Shown piece after piece: positions 11,812 to 22,820 of a stretch of 64,000 bases of DNA. Both the position numbers and the translations under genes were made by a program. The notes under the pieces are model-generated. The model was not told where the DNA came from and searched no databases. It saw nothing but the letters and a program-made list of their open reading frames with translations. This stretch comes from Adiantum capillus-veneris (lineage: Eukaryota; Streptophyta; Polypodiopsida; Polypodiales; Pteridaceae): contig CM043968.1 in assembly GCA_014529385.2 (NCBI GenBank), positions 30,227,013 through 30,291,012 of the forward strand, written 5' to 3'. Every line of letters begins with the position of its first letter. Position 1 is the stretch's first letter.

Positions 11812-12003
11812 TGTTGGGGTATAAAGCCCAATGTGGTCGCCCAGGTAAGTGGGCAGGCCGCTAGGTATGTACACATATTCTTTTGTAAAAACCTAATAAG
11901 AACTCACTATGCTCTACACATTACAGTAGAGCGAGTTCACCATATCGTCGTGCTCTTCTTCTCGCACTCTCTCTCGCGTCGCACTTCCGCTCGTACTCCT
12001 TCA
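11812..12003 (+). repeat. 5' LTR of young copia element
   Basis: 192 bp starting TGTTGGGG and ending CTCCTTCA. It is followed by AA and the PBS. TATAAAG near the start may serve U3 promoter function, but this is inferred only. Confidence 0.97.
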
Positions 12004-12004
12004 A

Positions 12005-12017
12005 ATGGTATCAGAGC
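12005..12017 (+). promoter_or_regulatory. Primer binding site (initiator tRNA-Met type)
   Basis: TGGTATCAGAGC directly follows the 5' LTR. This is the standard plant copia PBS complementary to initiator tRNA-Met. Confidence 0.95.
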
Positions 12018-13103
12018 TCAGATCGAGGCTCGGGGCAGCACTGCAGGAGGCTAGAGTCACCAGCTCAGATTGGAGTGACATTCGACAGGCAAAGACACGG
12101 CCCCAAATCCTATGGGTAAGCCCGGAGGGCTTGGTGTTCTCAGAATTTCATTCTGAGGTCATCTCGGCCACCGTTCGGCTTCGACAAAGGTCTGCGCAAG
12201 CCATTTTCGACTACGTGGTCTCGACGGGTGCAGATCCGACTCTGCAAATTTTGGGTTTTCGGCCTACGACTGCAGGTGTTGAGGATATCGACACTCCCAG
12301 AGTGCTGATTTGTGGCTGTCTACACATCGAAGGACGGCTCACAGTTCTTGGAGGCGTGTCGCATACGACACGGGCGCATCTACACACAGACTGTAGGCGA
12401 CATCCACTAGTTCATCAGGTAGCTTGTATTTGCTACTTGATATTCCAGATTTCATCCTGACATTGCAGGTACTTCCACATGGGATGTATTGTCAGAGATG
12501 ATGTATGTCTGTTGAGGGTTTGCTGGCTGTGAGTCACGCAGCAAACAACCGCCGCAACCGTTACAACATATAGTGGGAAATTTGTGGATGTATGACTTTG
12601 TGGGAAGTCTATGTACTGTCAGATTTATTGCAGCCTTTGTTGAGGGTCGAGTGAGGTTTTATTGAGCTGGGGGATTCTCGAATGTTGAGATCCTTTCGGT
12701 GATACAGGTCTTGGAGCGATCCCTCGAGCACCCTTAGATAGGCAGCTAGGATGTATTGACTGTGAGTTAGACAATTGGGATTGCATCTTTGCTTTACTGC
12801 CGTTGAGGCATTGTCACAGTCTATGCTTACAGGACAGTGACAGGACAGTGAGAGACAGTACAGGTGCAGGACAGGTTTACCCGCAGCTTACAGTGCCAGA
12901 GAGACAGTGTTTTTTGAGCTGTTTTTTGGTTTGTTTTTTTGAGTACACCAGAGCCATTTTACAAAGGAGACTCTGCCAAAATTTATGCAGAATCTGAAGC
13001 TTTCTTGGTTCATTTGACAAGTTGATATTGGTTCAGAGGTCAGTTTACAGGGGAAACTCTGCCGAATTTTTCCCAGGAAAGTAAACCACTGTGAAGCGTA
13101 GCT
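12018..13103 (+). other. Long 5' leader of the young copia element
   Basis: About 1.1 kb without a sustained frame between PBS and gag ATG. Two copies of an ACTCTGCC-AAATTT motif lie near 12970 and 13055, close to the gag start. Confidence 0.6.
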
Positions 13104-14063
13104 ATGGCTGGATCACAGGACACTGCTCTTTACAATATCAAGAAGCTGGATGGAACCAATTTCCCATTGTGGAAGAAGCACATTTGGCACGTGTTGGTAC
13201 AAAAGAAGCAGATAAAACCTATAAAGCTCAAGGGGATAAAACCAGAAGATATGGACGAAGATGAATGGAGCGAAATGGATGAATTGGCACTTTCTACCAT
13301 TATGCTGACTTTGGCAGAAAGCGTTTACTTCAATGTAGCAGACGAGATGTCGGCTTATCAAGCATGGTTAAAGCTGAGTGATCTTTATGAGAAGCAGAGT
13401 GCAGCTTCACAGGTATACTGGCTTAAGAAGCTTGTTGACTTGAAGATGAAATAAGGGACACCTATGTCCAATCATCTGAATGAATTTAACACAATCTACA
13501 GTCAGTTGTCAGCTTAAGTTGTCAAGTTTGATGAACCTGTTAGAGCTATGTTCCTGTTGATCACATTGCCAGAAAGTTGGGACACTTTTCGCACAGCTTT
13601 GAGTAATTCTGCACCTCCAGATGGTTTGAACATAGCAAGTGTAGAAGGAAGTCTGCTTACTGAAGAAACCAATAGAAAGACAATGGACAAAGGCAAAGGA
13701 ACAGCCTTAGTTGTCAAGGGAAGGACCAAAGAAAAGTAAAAAGGTGGAAAGAGGAATCAGTCTCGTAGCAAGTCCCGCAGTGCTAAAGGCAAGAGTGACA
13801 TAGAATGCTACCATTGTGGCAAGAAGGGTCACATGAAAAGAGACTGCAGAGAATGGAAAGCAGAAAAAGGCAAAGAGAAAGCTGAAGACCATGGTGAGAA
13901 GAACAAGTCCTCAGTGAAGATTCAAGAAATAAATGTGACAAACACTGTTGCAGAGGATGACAGTCTAGTGTCAGGAGACATCTACTTCTTGAAGAATACA
14001 AAGGACTCAGCTCTTCTTACAGCATCTGATGGAAATGCACTAAGTGACATGGAAGCTAGTTAA
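13104..14063 (+). pseudogene. copia gag with three in-frame stops
   Basis: One frame from ATG 13104 to TAA 14061-14063 encodes a UBN2/DUF4219-type gag: LDGTNFPLWKKHIWHVL near the start, then SLLTEET, a basic region, and a CCHC knuckle CYHCGKKGHMKRDC (13806-13847). Three TAA codons interrupt it at 13452, 13515 and 13737 without any frameshift, so each could be a point change. In a working element gag forms the particle and binds RNA. The C-terminal end runs directly into the RT frame region, with protease and integrase absent. Confidence 0.9.
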
Positions 14064-15504
14064 ATTACCACAGGGCAAAAAGGCTCTACCTTGTAAATGG
14101 GTTTACAGGTATAAGATCACCGCTCATGATAGTCAGCCAAAGTACAAAGCAAGGCTTGTTGCCAAGGGCTTTAAGCAAGAACAAGGCATTGACTTTGATG
14201 AAGTCTTCTCTCCGGTGGTCAAGATGACTACATTGAGATTCTTTCTTGCATTGGTTGCCATATTAGATTTGGTGTTGCACCAAATGGATGTCAAGACAAC
14301 GTTCTTGCATGGTGATTTAGATGTGGAAATTTACATGCAGCAGCCAGAAGGGTTTGTTGAGAAAGGCAAGGAAGATTGGGTATGCCAGTTGTTAAAGAGT
14401 CTTTATGGCTTAAAACAATCATCGAGGGCATGGTACCATAAATTCCACAAGTTTATGCTTTCTCAAGGCTACAAACGTAGTGAGTTCGATCACTGTCTAT
14501 ATACAAAGAAGGCTAAGGATGGCAGTTGGCTGATCCTTATTTTGTATGTGGATGACATGTTGATTGCTGGCAAGCACTTGGAAGAAATTTCAGCTTTGAA
14601 GTCAAAGATGGCAAAATCATTTGACATGAAAGACATGGGTGAGGCAAGTCATATACTTGGTATGCGCATTGAGAGAGACAGATCAAAGAAGTTGATTTGG
14701 ATATCTCAAACAGAGTATATTGACAAGGTTTTGCAACGTTTCAATATGGAGAAGGGAAAGGCACTGAGTGTTCCATTGCCACCATATGTGAAACTTAGCA
14801 AACAAGATTGTCCTGTGTCTGAGGAAGAACAGGCTGAAATGGATAAGATTCCATATGCGTCTGCAGTGGGTAGTTTGATGTATGCAATGATTGCTACTCG
14901 CCCAGACATTGCATTTGCAGTGGGAGTAGTAAGTCGATACATGTCAAACCCAGGCAAGAAACATTGGCACGTAGTGAAAGGAATATTGAGATACCTGAAA
15001 GCTACAAAGAGTATGCGTATATGCTATGGGAGTCAGAAGCTAAGTGTAAAGGGTTTTACAGACTCAGATTATGCAGGTGACTTAGACAACCGAAGGTCTA
15101 CGTCAGGGTATGTCTTTACATTGGCTGGTGGAGCAGTATCATGGCGTTCTAGATTACAAGATTGTGTTACTCAGTCTACTACAGAGGCTGAATATGTTGC
15201 AGCATCAGAGGCATGCAAAGAATCAATTTGGCTTAATCGACTAGTAACAGATTTGGGAATCAAAGAAGAGATGCCTGTGTTATATTGTGATAGTCAAAGT
15301 GCTATACAATTGGCTCGCAATCCAGTTTATCACTCAAAGACAAAGCATGTGGATGTGAAGTATCATTTCATCAGGGAAATGCTCGAGGATAAGCAACTTC
15401 AGCTTGTCAAAGTTCACACCACAGAAAATCCTGCTGATCTACTTACAAAAGGACTTCCCTCCGAGAGCTTTGCGCATTTTCGCAAGCAGTTAGGTGTAGG
15501 GTAG
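14044..15504 (+). CDS. copia RT-RNase H polyprotein fragment, open frame
   Basis: 486 codons open to TAG at 15502-15504. RT: WVYRYK and YKARLVAKGFKQEQGIDF (residues 20-51), HQMDVKTTFLHGDL (79-92), SLYGLKQSSRAW (119-130), catalytic YVDD (168-171). RNase H: FTDSDYAGD (338-346), STTEAEY (378-384), YCDSQSA (414-420), with the final NPADLLTKGLP motif. Catalytic residues are all present. The listed start is GTG after a TAA; there is no natural start because the frame begins at the deletion junction that removed protease and integrase. It could only be made by fusion or reinitiation, so production of protein is doubtful. Confidence 0.9.
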   Translation: MTWKLVKLPQGKKALPCKWVYRYKITAHDSQPKYKARLVAKGFKQEQGIDFDEVFSPVVKMTTLRFFLALVAILDLVLHQMDVKTTFLHGDLDVEIYMQQPEGFVEKGKEDWVCQLLKSLYGLKQSSRAWYHKFHKFMLSQGYKRSEFDHCLYTKKAKDGSWLILILYVDDMLIAGKHLEEISALKSKMAKSFDMKDMGEASHILGMRIERDRSKKLIWISQTEYIDKVLQRFNMEKGKALSVPLPPYVKLSKQDCPVSEEEQAEMDKIPYASAVGSLMYAMIATRPDIAFAVGVVSRYMSNPGKKHWHVVKGILRYLKATKSMRICYGSQKLSVKGFTDSDYAGDLDNRRSTSGYVFTLAGGAVSWRSRLQDCVTQSTTEAEYVAASEACKESIWLNRLVTDLGIKEEMPVLYCDSQSAIQLARNPVYHSKTKHVDVKYHFIREMLEDKQLQLVKVHTTENPADLLTKGLPSESFAHFRKQLGVG

Positions 15505-15577
15505 TACATCACTTCTCTACATCTCTTGTATATTAGCTTGTATAGTAGCTTGTCTCACACTTAAAGTACCACATTGG

Positions 15578-15592
15578 ACTTTAAGTGGGAGG
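15578..15592 (+). promoter_or_regulatory. Polypurine tract of young copia element
   Basis: The sequence AAGTGGGAGGT lies immediately before the 3' LTR at 15594. This is the usual plus-strand primer position and sequence for plant copia elements. Confidence 0.9.
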
Positions 15593-15593
15593 T

Positions 15594-15785
15594 TGTTGGG
15601 GTATAAAGCCCAATGTGGTCGCCCAGGTAAGTGGGCGGGCCGCCAGGTATGTACACATATTCTTTTGTAAAAACCTAATAAGAACTCACTATGCTCTACA
15701 CATTACAGTAGAGCGAGTTCACCATATCGTCGTGCTCTTCTTCTCGCACTCTCTCTCGCGTCGCACTTCCGCTCGTACTCCTTCA
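15594..15785 (+). repeat. 3' LTR of young copia element
   Basis: 192 bp, identical to the 5' LTR except for A/G and T/C at two nearby positions (GGGCAGGCCGCT versus GGGCGGGCCGCC). Followed by TSD CTGAC. Confidence 0.97.
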
Positions 15786-15848
15786 CTGACTTTAGCTACT
15801 AGACAACTCATTGTCTGTGTTGTCCTCTAGCAGCTTATCGGTCAAGTC

Positions 15849-16485
15849 CTAGAAAGCTTCTTCATCCATTTGCTCAAGGTCTCTTACTAAGATTTCATTC
15901 ACTATGTGTCGAGAATTGACAACCCCCTCCTCGTCAGGGAATTCCCATTCTAATTTTGGATATAGGCTGACACCCATCATCTGCAATGGAATGATATCAT
16001 ATCCTTCCTCATTGCAAAATTTGGTGAGATCACCTTGTTTACACAAACATCAAGAGTGGCTTGTATTTTTTGCCATCCAAAAGGTTCACACATCTCCTCT
16101 GGAAAAGGCTCTAGTACATATACTCATCTTGTGTAGGCCTATCAAGAATGCAATCTTTCTTTTTTAAACTTCCACATTCGGAATCTTCTCCTGTCCAATG
16201 AGGAGCTTTGTTCTGTAGCCAAGCCGGTATTCTCCCTTCTTGGTCAATTGTGGAGTTTAGTTCTTCTCCTGGGGTTCGTTCTACATCTCTATAACTATGA
16301 TCTATGACACTAATTTTTTTAGTGACCTCCTTTTTTCTTAGATAGATATAGTCGTATCCCCAATCTTGTACTATTTTGAGCTGATGCTTGAATGGTCTGC
16401 CCAATATGATATTGAAGTTGCTACTCTCATTGAAATTCATAATTGCAAACGTGTGTTCATATGCAATTTCACAAGAGGTTACCAC
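15849..16485 (-). pseudogene. gypsy protease-RT linker
   Basis: Two frames. 16485-16111 encodes FAIMNFNESSNFNIILGRPF and WGYDYIYLRKKEV, the region just after the protease in this gypsy lineage. 16046-15849 continues as an acidic spacer (PDEEGVVNSRHIVNEIL). The open text stops at the copia insertion and resumes at 11711, so the linker was cut by that element. Confidence 0.75.
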
Positions 16486-16555
16486 AATCTGTTCCAGGAT
16501 GCCAATTGGTCTCTCCAGATACCCATTTGGCTAATTGAAGTTTCATTCTAGTATT

Positions 16556-16810
16556 TCAGAGAGCTGTTTTCCCCCATTTTTCCCACATTGCTTTGGTGGC
16601 TATGGCTATTCCTACCCCACTATCCAATATTGCTACCGACTTAACCTCTTTATACTCCACCGGCAGGATAGTATTTCCTTCTTCACCTTCACAATAATCT
16701 CCTACCTTGTTCACTGGTATTGGCTCATGTTTAGTTTGTTTTGAGGGTTGTGTCTTCAGTGTTTTTGGAGAAGCATTGGTTTGTGGAATTACCAGCCCTA
16801 TTTTTTCCAA
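16556..16810 (-). pseudogene. gypsy aspartic protease
   Basis: VAILDSGVGIAI places the catalytic D-S-G at residues 63-65, followed by MWEKWGK. The normal position between gag and RT is kept. Retropepsins act as dimers to cut Gag-Pol. A frameshift separates it from the downstream ILGRPF block. Confidence 0.82.
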
Positions 16811-16828
16811 TTTTTTTCCGACCTCCTC

Positions 16829-17840
16829 TCAAAGATGCGGTCTTATTTGTAGTAGCTCTAACAGAGTTAGCTTACAACGGATAGGGGATGACATCAGATC
16901 ATGAAGAGGTTTGTTATACATCATCTTAGGATTGGACTTCCACTGAGATGGTACTTTCTTCACCTCCGATCGGGTTTCATGGTTACCAATAAATGAAGGT
17001 AAAGTCTTCAATGACTACGGTTTGCTGTCTTCAGATATCGTTGTACCTGCATCACCACACAATGATCAAATGTCATTTGGATAGAGCTCATGTTCCAAGT
17101 GGATCTCTATAATAGGGGCTGACATAAGTGTAGCACTTCCATCTTTTCTATTTCTGATCTGTTCCCATAGCTCGTGAGGCCATTGTTCTTCCACTTTCAG
17201 AATTGGCAGTGGTGTTTGCGAATACATTCCATCTGTTGTATTGGCTGCCACCCTCGTATCCACTGGTGTTGTGTTCAAAGTATTTGGTTAGTCTTCATTT
17301 TCAATTCCCCGCCTCTCTAACTCTTGAATTTTTTCACAGATTAATACCTCAGTTTTTGGAGCAGTCGGAACTGGTGGTTCCATAAGCACTTGAGCGGCTT
17401 GGATGATCTCCTTGCACATCTTTAGCTTCTCTTTTTCATAGCCTGGATGAGGGTACATTAACCACCTATCCTCTTGGGTTTGGTTATGATTTAGCCTTGC
17501 ATCATAAGCTTTTAAAATCGTGTCCAATGGTTCAAAAACCTTGTCCACAAAGACAAATCCTCCCGATGGTATAGCCAACGGTTTTTCTACCTCGCTCCTT
17601 TCCTTAAGGTCTTGTTTCCTTCTCAATCGTTCCTCTGTTTGTAATAATTTACTTTACAAAGCTATTTTTTCTTTCTCTCTTTTGGCTTTTATCTTGTCTC
17701 GTTTTGCCTTCCAAGATTTCCTAGGGGTTCAGACACACAAATCTCTATCTCGGTTTGACTAGCTGGGGAATTCCTTGCAGCCTCATGTGTTTAGGCTCTT
17801 GTTGTTTATCGGAATGGTTGGTTATGTTTCTGATCCACTT
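16829..17840 (-). pseudogene. gypsy gag-protease spacer, fragmented
   Basis: Short minus frames (17626-17288, 17278-17066, 17011-16829) with charged, low-complexity composition lie between the zinc knuckle and the protease. No domain was recognised. The continuous strand bias and the position support a gag-pol spacer rather than unrelated DNA. Confidence 0.5.
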
Positions 17841-17865
17841 GAGCTTGGAAAAATCCCCATCTTGT

Positions 17866-18132
17866 TCATGGTGGATTTTCCTTTGTTGTCAGGGTTTTAC
17901 AATGTGGAATGAGATGATCAGTTGTACATCCTTCACAGAACCCAAAAAGTTTAATCCATCCTCCTTTGTTTGGACAAACCCTTGCCCAATGATCACCGCC
18001 ACATTCATAGCATGGTCCTACAGGTGGTGGAGAAGTTTGTGGAGCTCCCATCACTTGTCTTGCTCTAGGAGGGTACCCCCTAGGTTTGTAGTTTTGGTTT
18101 CCCATGAACAAAAGTATATTTTCATCGACCAA
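17866..18132 (-). pseudogene. gypsy gag zinc knuckle region
   Basis: The frame contains CYECGGDHWARVCPNKGGW, a CCHC-type knuckle with three rather than four residues before the histidine, preceded by a proline-rich stretch (PRGYPPRARQ). A related, damaged knuckle (CDTCGGDRPT) lies at the end of the 18925-18599 frame, so the ancestral gag probably had two. Confidence 0.78.
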
Positions 18133-18201
18133 GTAATGGTTTTTCGTTGGTTGTGCTATGTATGAGGGCTTGGGAGTCTCTTTAGGAATTATCCATGGAA
18201 T

Positions 18202-18543
18202 CTATCCCACCGGAGCATATGAACTCTTGTCGAACCCCCTCTCGTAGGTATTTTCTAAATCCTCTCGATATGAAACTACTTGGACCATACTCTGATCAGA
18301 AGGTGTTTCTATGGGTTGAGAAATACTTACCATGGCCCAATTGTCCTGGGGTAAAGTAGGTTGATGCCCCAACACAGGTTGAGGTTTTTCATGCCCTTGG
18401 ATTGCATTATTTGGCCCTACTTGGTATCTTGGGGGGTGGAAATTGTTGCCCTCCATGTGCTCCATATTGTCTCTCTCTAACATATTTCCGATTATAGAAA
18501 CATTCGTGGGTTTCATGGTTTGTCCATTTTTATTCGGTAGCAC
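18202..18543 (-). pseudogene. gypsy gag inter-knuckle segment
   Basis: 113-codon minus frame, rich in Q, P, N and S, lying between the two zinc knuckles. No domain recognised. It shares strand and order with gag, so it is taken as part of it. Confidence 0.5.
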
Positions 18544-18598
18544 ACCATTTCAGTACTCGTGGTGCATTTACTCTTGGCCTTTGTTGAAGGTTGCACCA

Positions 18599-19354
18599 CT
18601 AGGTTGGACGATCTCCTCCACAAGTGTCGCATTTTTGGGTGTGCTGTTGTCGTGTGTTTGGGTTCGTCCTGTTTCCTTGGTTTATCCTTTTGATCACTTC
18701 CTTGATCATTTGATCAACGTCTGGCACACTTGGGTTTTGCCCACCCAATTTTGTCGTGGACTCACTAGTGGTTGAAGAGGTACTACTCATTCCCTGATTT
18801 GTGTCTTCAGTCACCTCTCCATATGCCTTGCAATTATCTACCAGATACAACACCTTGTTTGTGGCTTGCTCAAAAGTTACACATGCCTTTAAGTGCAAGT
18901 CCTTTTTTAGCGTGTCATTTTGCAATCCTTCTATGAAAAGGACTGACGGTCTCTCATCCCGAGGTAGTTCTTGAGTAGGGCATCTTTCTATATACTGCTT
19001 GAATCAAATCGATGCTTCCTTCACCTTTTCCTTCTCCTTTTGTCTAAATGCATAGATCTAGGAGACAATGTTATGCTTGATTCCTCTCTTTGAGAATTCC
19101 TCAGCGAACTCTCGGAGAAGTTGCTCAATCCTTGGGAATTCCAAGCTGATTAATGGTTGGAACCAAGTCAAAGCAATCCCTTCTAACGTCAACCCAAGTC
19201 CCTCATATTGAGTATGGAAAGCAGTTACCTGTTCCGCTATCAACACTTGTATGAAGATCAAAACATGAGCATACGGATCTCCTGATCCACTATACTTTTT
19301 GGGTATGCATTTTTCCACTTGAGCTGGTTGCATATGTGTGGACGGTGCAACCAT
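18599..19354 (-). pseudogene. gypsy gag core (Retrotrans_gag-like)
   Basis: The frame from 19354 encodes PKKYSGSGDPYAHVLIFI ... LEGIALTWFQPL and FAEEFSKRG, the pattern of the plant Retrotrans_gag domain (F.G..DP ... A..WF..L). A stop and frameshift follow. The text resumes near 18925 with DLHLKACVTFEQATNKVL and a serine-rich tail ending in a damaged knuckle. Confidence 0.82.
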
Positions 19355-19356
19355 TC

Positions 19357-20402
19357 TTACAACACCTGGTCCTCCTGGAGTGGTTCTCTAGGTTCATAAT
19401 CTCCTCTTGGCACTACCAGTGGTATCCTATCCGCTATACATTTATCAAATCGATCTTGTATAATAGTCAGAGGGATTCTAGTGGTGTAAGTCATGTTAGG
19501 ATCAATGCTGCCCCTATGTGTGTTCATAAAAGCCCTAGACCCTATTGATCCTAAAGGCCCTGTGTTTGGAACTCGTTCATGTCCAAAAGAATCTTCCACC
19601 CTGGTCCTCGTTGGACTCACATGTGCAGTCTCCGGTCCCATGCAAGTAGTCGTGGTTTTCACCTCTTCCGGATTTACATAGTATTGGTGGAGTTGTCCCC
19701 CAAAATATGTATATCTCTCTAACTCCTTACTATCCATAGGAGAGTACTTTTGGCCATACTTGTCTATTATGACCACCTGAATACTTCTCCCTTCCGTGTA
19801 CGTGAAAACATATAGTTTTTTACAGTCAGTCAATTCCTTGATGCGAGGTTCGTCACATCTATAATAGAGTGTTTTTCTCCATTATTAAACTCATATAGCC
19901 CCACATACGTGTTGTCTATATTAAGATGTTCTGTCTCATTGGTGCATCTGAGCATCGTGTTTTGCCTATCCACCTTGGGTGGCTCATCTGCCAACTCTTG
20001 ATCTACCTTGTCCTTGGTGCCAGTCATCCGCCATTTGTCCACAATAAAGGGGTTATGAACCATTAGGTACATCATTCCCTCTCTGTCAAAATATCTATCC
20101 CCGTCATAATCAACATCTACAAGATCTTTGAACTCGCTCATCTTATTTTCCAACTTAACACAATAACAGTCCATTCCATCCTTATAGATTTTGGCCTTAA
20201 GCACATTTTCAAATTGAAACTTCAAATACAACAATTTTACATCAGATGCGGATTGAGAAGGACCTGCCCCCATCAAAGTTGTTCCCTTAGGGTTTGACTT
20301 GTTAGAATCCTTAGTCATGAGGCTATATGATCTTTCTGAAAAAGTGTCAGAGAAGCTTTCCTCTAAAATGGGTTCTACAGGTGGCAGTGGTCTTTGATTC
20401 AC
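19357..20402 (-). pseudogene. gypsy gag N-terminal extension
   Basis: Two adjacent frames, 20402-19830 (190 codons from ATG) and 19833-19357 (158 codons), overlap by 4 bp and read into the gag core. The first contains LKFQFENVLKAKIYKDGMDCY and YDGDRYFDREGMMYLM; the second has RSIQVVIIDKYGQKYSP. No domain is recognised. It is conserved enough in coding texture to be real, and lies directly downstream of the palindrome-bearing UTR. Possibly an additional ORF1-like domain as in Ogre-type elements (inference). Confidence 0.6.
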
Positions 20403-20797
20403 GCTTCCGTTGAGTGATTGCTCCCTTGGTCAAAGATGCTGGGATTTCTATTCTGGTACAATCTTCCTGATTGAAAATTCATTAAGAATTGGTATTGCAG
20501 TATCCAAACCGGGTTACCTCATTAGCTAGTTTGAATTCCCTGTTTGATCTTACTTGCTGGGTAGTATCCTCTAGTACCTGCAACCTGCCAAAAAATTCTT
20601 GATAGCTGTGAGCTTACAGCCGCTCCTGTTAGTTCTAGATTTTAATCGATAAAATTTTAACTAGGTTTTTCAATAGCACACAATTCCACATACATCATCA
20701 GCAATTTAGGTCTAATTTAAATTTTGAAAGAACCACTAGGGTACTGTGGACTAGCTCTTTGTGTGGTGAAATTCTTCTTCTATTCTGACTTAGAAGA

Positions 20798-21942
20798 ACA
20801 TGGATCGCGATCCATGTTGGGAAGCCAAATGGACTTTTCTTGATACGATCAGGTGCAACATGATTAGGAGGTCTTATGGTATCAAAATTTTTAAAAATGA
20901 ACCTTTGGATTGGAAGCCAGTTCAATTCTGTCACTTTGCCAGAGTTCCTGCCAATTTTTGGCCTTTTGGTATGGTTTTTTGTATTCAAATTCAATTTTGA
21001 AAGGACCACTAGACTCTCTGTGATGCCCTCTAGCTATGGCGCAACTTTTGTATCAACCTGTGTAAGAGGAACATGGATCGTGATCCATGTACCTTAGTGT
21101 CAGAATGTACTGAAACTTGACCCACAGCTAGTCCTTGGCCTATTGATGCTGGCTATATGGTTTTTTAATGTTTTAGAGTTTTTTAGGTAAGCCAAAAGTC
21201 AATTTTAGAGTCTGTTTTAGTGGTTTTCCCCTTGATCTGATTTTTGCCCTTTTGCCCTCTTTTTGAACTTTTTTGATAAGGATCGCTTGGGAGAAAGTAC
21301 TTCAAATGCTATCAATTTTCTACTTGCCCAATATCAGCTCCTCAAAATTTCAAAAAGGTACATGGATCGTGATCCATGTTTGGCAAGATTTTGAATTGAT
21401 ACTTTGTGAGTTTGTGACAAAAGGTCTGGTGATGCTATTCCCCAAATTTTTGGCTTTGATCAACTTTTTCCAAGTCAAAGGCAATATTTTGTATCTGTTT
21501 TGCGGCTTTTTGCAAACAACTCTCTTTTTGGTATTTTGATCATTTTTTTTCACTTTTTTCAATGGCTCCTTTTGAAAAAATTGTCCCCTTAGTAATCAGG
21601 GATGTACTTGTCAAATTTCACTATCAGATGTCTACCTGGTACATGGATCACGATCCATGTTGGGAAGCATCTGGTCATGATTTTTGATTCTGCTAGTTCC
21701 CTGCTTCTAGTTGATCCCAATTCTCTTCCCTTTTTGAATTTGGACAAGTAAAAGTTTAATTTTTCCTTATTTTTCTTGATTTACATGGTTTTGCTCTGCT
21801 CAACCCAATTCTTCATTTAATTGATCTTTTAGCACTCTTTTTTTGACCAAACTCAAGGTTCTGGTGCTTGAGAGCCTATTCTAAGTGAAGGAAACAGTTT
21901 TAGCCCATTTTGCCAGAAAAGTACATGGATCGTGATCCATGT
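20798..21942 (-). repeat. 5' UTR array of the 20-bp palindrome, ~281-bp period
   Basis: The palindrome ACATGGATCGCGATCCATGT occurs perfect at 20798-20817. Near-perfect copies are at 21071, 21360, 21641 and 21923, at spacings of 273, 289, 281 and 282 bp. Sequence between copies is strongly diverged while the boxes are kept. The array lies between the PBS (22468-22484) and the gag ATG (20402) of the minus-strand gypsy element. Confidence 0.9.
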
Positions 21943-21960
21943 TGGATAGGCAAATTGAAA

Positions 21961-22467
21961 ATTTTCTGCACAATCTGTTTTTAGCAAGTGTTTCTATCCC
22001 CTTTCTGAAGGTTTTGCTGGGTTTGGTTCAATTTTGAAGCTCTGACCATCAATTTTTCAACTTTTCAGAGTTATGGTCTTCAACACCAAAATAAGGTGTT
22101 TGACAGTTTTTTCATGGATCCTTTTGGCCCCAAATGATGGTGTAAATTGTTACCTAACCTACTCCTATAAATTGAAATAAATCCGCAAACATAAATGAAT
22201 TTAATAGTACAAAAACGACAACAAAGTGTGTGGTGGAACAATCCTTTCCAAGCATGGGAAAAATCAAAGAATGAAATACTCTCTTGTACTTCACTCACAA
22301 CTTTCTTTGCTCATAAGGAGTAGCATTGTCTAGCCTTGGACTCCAGTCTCTACTAAGCACTAAACCATCTAGCTACTTCACTGTCTATGTGTAAGCGGAA
22401 TGGGTGTCAAAAGCTTTGGGATGGATTTTTTCATACACTGAGTCACTCACCACCTAAGGATCAGTTT
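21961..22467. other. Remaining 5' UTR of the minus gypsy element
   Basis: AT-rich leader between the PBS and the palindrome array. No frame or motif recognised. Confidence 0.5.
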
Positions 22468-22485
22468 CCCCGGCAGTGGCGCCAA
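22468..22485 (-). promoter_or_regulatory. Primer binding site, TGGCGCC type
   Basis: On the minus strand TGGCGCCACTGCCGGGG follows one base after an LTR end (GACCCGCTAACA). This PBS type is common in Athila/Tat-lineage plant gypsy elements (tRNA-Asp-like). It fixes the transcription sense of the element as leftward. Confidence 0.88.
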
Positions 22486-22810
22486 TGTTAGCGGGTCGTC
22501 GCGAGACGTCTGCATCATAGCTTCTTGTACGAACATAATGTCAATATGCAAGGAAGCGACTCGGGATGGGGCACAAAGACTTAATGAGAGTGTCAATCTC
22601 ATCAAAGTGAAATTAGAGAGCTACTCATACTACGACAAAGGCAAATCAACCACTTTTTCTAGTCGAAAAATCAGTATGCGTCCAATCTCACCGCTCTAAG
22701 TCATCAATCACGCCTTTTCGACATCCAAAGTAATTCGGAATGCAACTAAACTTAAGGAGAAGTATTACAACACCTAGGGGCACAATCCAACCAAGTTTTG
22801 CAACCATTTG
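22486..22810 (-). repeat. 5' LTR fragment (U5 side), inverted copy of 31955-32273
   Basis: About 325 bp starting TGTTAGCGGGTC match the reverse complement of 31955-32273 with moderate divergence. Next to the PBS, it is the downstream end of the minus-strand gypsy LTR. Similarity stops abruptly near 22810, so the rest of the LTR is missing. Confidence 0.85.
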
Positions 22811-22820
22811 GGAAGGTACA

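Larger units (their letters stand above)
11812..15785 (+). mobile_element. Young Ty1/copia element, integrase-deleted
   Basis: Two 192-bp LTRs (11812-12003 and 15594-15785) differ at only 2 positions. The 5-bp target duplication CTGAC lies at 11807-11811 and 15786-15790. PBS and PPT are intact. The interior has gag (13104-14063, three in-frame stops) and an open RT-RNase H frame (14044-15504), with protease and integrase missing between them. It sits in the PR-RT linker of the minus-strand gypsy element, whose frame is readable on both sides. The near-identical LTRs mark a recent insertion. Confidence 0.97.
10218..22485 (-). mobile_element. 5' half of a large Ty3/gypsy element (gag to RNase H)
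   Basis: Minus-strand order: LTR end at 22486, primer binding site, about 2 kb 5' UTR with palindrome repeats, gag (20402 to about 17866), protease (16810), RT (11492 to 10576) and RNase H beginning (10511 to about 10218). PR before RT, then RNase H, is the Ty3/gypsy order. The sequence departs from pol just after the RNase H motif HVDA near 10218, and no integrase follows on this strand. A young copia element (11812-15785) lies between PR and RT. Stops and frameshifts are frequent. The TGGCGCC-type PBS and long UTR suggest the Tat/Athila side of the family (inference). Confidence 0.85.
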
